Shown: positions 62,027 through 64,000 of the stretch, piece by piece
Position numbering within the stretch: position 1 is the stretch's first letter
How the letters are laid out: each line of letters opens with the position of its first letter
Assembly (NCBI GenBank): GCA_034669965.1
Contig: JAXMOK010000001.1
Location: 186,001-250,000, forward strand
Length of the DNA: 64,000 nucleotides
Source of the DNA: HXMU1420-13 sp034669965
Lineage (GTDB): Bacteria; Bacteroidota; Rhodothermia; Balneolales; Balneolaceae
Direction of reading: 5' to 3'
Notes under the pieces: model-generated
Databases searched by the model: none
What the model was told of the DNA's origin: nothing
The model's input: the letters and a program-made list of their open reading frames with translations, nothing else
Made by a program: the position numbers and the translations under genes

Positions 62027-64000
62027 TTAGAATCGGAATCTTAAGCTACCACCGAATCTGCGAGCAGCAGGGCCAGTTAAGTAGTCAAATCCACGTGAGT
62101 TACCACCGATTGAGTTAACATTCGGGTCGAATCCACTACCTTCAGGTACATTGAAAGCATACATCCAAAGGTTATCACCTGTAACAGATAAAGTGATTTG
62201 CTTAAATGGAGTATTACCTAACAAGGTTGTTGGTAGATCGTATGATAAAGCAACATTCGCTAAACGAATATGTGTCATATCGTAAACACGTAGTTCATCC
62301 GGACCGAAACCGAAGTTACTGAAGAATACACCACTTGGCGAGATCTGTACTGTATTGGTAGCACCAGATTCGTTAACACCAGGTAAAACAAATGTGTTAT
62401 TTCTATCTATTTTATCAGTATCAGTAGTTAAACCACGAGCCATTAGAGTACTAATCCAAACAGAGAACATGTCTCCACCCTGCTGATAATCAACCTGGAA
62501 TGAAAGAGAAGCTCCTTTATAACGGAACGTGTTGTTTACGCTAAGATCCCAATCTGGATTTGGATCACCAATGATTCCGATATCACTTTCTGAAATGTAG
62601 TTTCCAGTAGAACCGATAATAGGAGTACCTACAGCTACATCTGCAAAGTTAGGATCATCGTTTTTAAGATCTTCAGTTACACGAACAATTTTAGAACCAA
62701 GCATTACACCATAAGGCTCGCCTTTAATCGCAAAGTTTCCACGAGTAGTGAAACCACCACCAATTTGGATACGAGAAAGACCAGCACCTAATTCAGTTAC
62801 TTCACTACTGTTAGTAAAGAAGTTCGCTTGAACATCCCAACGTAGATCTGACTGGATTGGAGTAGCATTTAATGTTAATTCTAAACCTTGGTTTTGTACT
62901 TCACCAATGTTAGTAAGAGTTCTTGTAAATCCAGTAGCTGGATCAAGATCTGCAGCAGTAATAAGATCGGTAGTAGTTCTTGCATACGCAGAAGCACTTA
63001 AGCCAACACGATCGTTTAAGAAACGAATGTCAACACCACCTTCGTACTCAGTGTGAAGCTCTGGCTTCAAGTCTGGGTTACCAAGGAAGTTAGAAGTGAA
63101 GTTCGTTGTAACAACTGAACCATCATTGTAAGCAAATGCACGAGCATTAGTACCTAGAGTACTTCTTGTTGAATAAGCACTAGGCTGTCCAGCTGAACTA
63201 CCAACACCTGCAAAGATTTTTAAGTAAGTCAATGCATCAGAAGTAATATCTAAGTGATCAGATAATACATAAGAAACACTAGCAGATGGATAGAAGATTG
63301 AACGGTTGTCAGCTTCTAATGTAGAGAACCAATCGTTACGACCAGCTACGTTTACATAGATAAAATCCTGGAAACCAATAGTTGCTTCAGCAAATACACC
63401 GGCATTTTCAGTTTCAACAAGTGTTTGGAATCCACCACCAATTGAGTTGGTAGCACTTGTATTCAAGAAGTTTCTATGATTAAAGAAACCAGTAACGATC
63501 ATTTCAACACTTTCTAAACCATCACGCTCATAATGGTTTGAAACATACTGAGCACCTAATGTCGCATCAACAGATACATCATCAGTTACTTGGAATGACA
63601 TTAACGCATTAACGTTATGATCCCAACTTACGCTTCGCTGATTAGATGTTTGATAATAACCGTTAATGAAATTAGCAGGTTCAACACCACCAGCATCCTG
63701 GAAGTATTCCTGAGATTCATTATAGCTATCATAACCTAGACGGTAAACAAGATTGATACCATCAGCGGCTTTGAAATTCAATTCAGTTTTACCGTAGTAA
63801 CGATCGGTTAAGTTGTTATAACCGGTTTTTTCCGCAATCCAACGTGGATTTGGAATATCGTTACCAGAACGATAGTAAGCTGAACCACCAGTTACCGGGT
63901 TGATGTATGGAATACCACCTAGATCGATAGAACGCGGGGTAAACATTACATAACCGAATACACCCGGAGTACCACCTGCTGCTGCAGGACCTGATCCACC
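62027..64000 (-). CDS. SusC/RagA TonB-linked outer-membrane receptor, C-terminal part
   Basis: Partial: the frame remains open through the window end, so at least 658 residues of the barrel are present and the plug, carboxypeptidase-like and signal domains lie outside. Barrel phrases are typical of SusC (VNVAGRNDWFSTLEADNRSIFYPSASVSYVLSD; PELHTEYEGGVDIRFLNDRVGLSASAYARTTTDLI), and the protein ends in FGGSLRFRF with the terminal aromatic of outer-membrane barrels. Imports the ligand captured by SusD using TonB energy. The substrate is not predictable from this part. Confidence 0.95.
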   Translation of the reverse strand, partial: GGSGPAAAGGTPGVFGYVMFTPRSIDLGGIPYINPVTGGSAYYRSGNDIPNPRWIAEKTGYNNLTDRYYGKTELNFKAADGINLVYRLGYDSYNESQEYFQDAGGVEPANFINGYYQTSNQRSVSWDHNVNALMSFQVTDDVSVDATLGAQYVSNHYERDGLESVEMIVTGFFNHRNFLNTSATNSIGGGFQTLVETENAGVFAEATIGFQDFIYVNVAGRNDWFSTLEADNRSIFYPSASVSYVLSDHLDITSDALTYLKIFAGVGSSAGQPSAYSTRSTLGTNARAFAYNDGSVVTTNFTSNFLGNPDLKPELHTEYEGGVDIRFLNDRVGLSASAYARTTTDLITAADLDPATGFTRTLTNIGEVQNQGLELTLNATPIQSDLRWDVQANFFTNSSEVTELGAGLSRIQIGGGFTTRGNFAIKGEPYGVMLGSKIVRVTEDLKNDDPNFADVAVGTPIIGSTGNYISESDIGIIGDPNPDWDLSVNNTFRYKGASLSFQVDYQQGGDMFSVWISTLMARGLTTDTDKIDRNNTFVLPGVNESGATNTVQISPSGVFFSNFGFGPDELRVYDMTHIRLANVALSYDLPTTLLGNTPFKQITLSVTGDNLWMYAFNVPEGSGFDPNVNSIGGNSRGFDYLTGPAARRFGGSLRFRF

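Noticed and set aside
1..64000. Phage, integron, transposon, toxin-antitoxin or defence islands
   Set aside because: No transposase, integrase, recombinase, nuclease-defence or phage structural gene was recognised on either strand.

Overview
The window looks like chromosomal DNA from an aerobic, marine-type member of the Bacteroidota/Rhodothermota/Balneolota group, most likely a Balneolaceae-like organism. This is inferred from family content: a SusC/SusD nutrient-uptake locus, two GWxTD-domain lipoproteins, a Bacteroidetes-type serine palmitoyltransferase homologue, a fused alpha/beta 2-oxoacid dehydrogenase E1, heme A synthesis genes, an L31 protein without cysteines, frequent TTG starts, weak Shine-Dalgarno signals and moderate-to-low GC. 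No phage, transposase, integrase, CRISPR array or restriction system was seen. Most of the window is ordinary core and envelope gene content.

Layout. 1-5.1 kb: a partial GH97 alpha-glucosidase, a secreted propeller-like protein, and a sugar epimerase plus glycosyltransferase pair. 5.16-6.11 kb: a tRNA cluster (Pro, Arg, Cys, Glu, His, Glu) with a 93-bp tandem repeat that runs into tRNA-Arg, a 39-codon membrane ORF between two tRNAs, and a terminator at its end. 6.1-11.1 kb: a polysaccharide region with a CslA-like processive GT2, an Omp85-like barrel, a TPR protein, GtrA and a DPM1-like GT2. 11.1-13.5 kb: a MerR regulator and ctaA/ctaB. 13.5-20.4 kb: RDD protein divergent from a tight six-gene operon (SpoIIM, membrane protein, DUF4129, DUF4350, MoxR, DUF58). 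20.4-25.4 kb: a 30-residue-repeat membrane protein, fused E1 and fumarase.

25.5-31.3 kb: the most interesting region. A serine-palmitoyltransferase-type enzyme, a GNAT protein of the kind now known as bacterial ceramide synthase, two GT4 glycosyltransferases, and a divergent short-chain reductase resembling ceramide reductase. Together they suggest a glycosylated sphingolipid, or alternatively a sulfonolipid, pathway. 31.4-40.7 kb: a secreted Ig/propeller protein, mutY with a heptanucleotide repeat at its stop, a TIGR02757 protein, rpsU, radA, a flippase-like membrane protein, class I aldolase, dusB and two small envelope proteins. 40.8-54.4 kb: serS, an Lrp regulator with a 19-bp palindrome in its promoter region, a sigma-54 activator, lptE, TPR protein, MBL hydrolase, rpmE, an Mg-chelatase-like AAA protein, pabB, pyrD (class 2 layout with a Cys base), a large SprE/PorW-like TPR lipoprotein and pyruvate kinase. 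54.5-64 kb: tandem GWxTD lipoproteins, an orphan SusD, then a SusE-like lipoprotein, SusD and a partial SusC running off the right edge.

No stretch over about 300 bases lacks a gene, RNA or repeat. Where a longer frame began with TTG or GTG but an internal ATG gave a better signal peptide, family start or operon junction, the internal ATG is given and the alternative stated.
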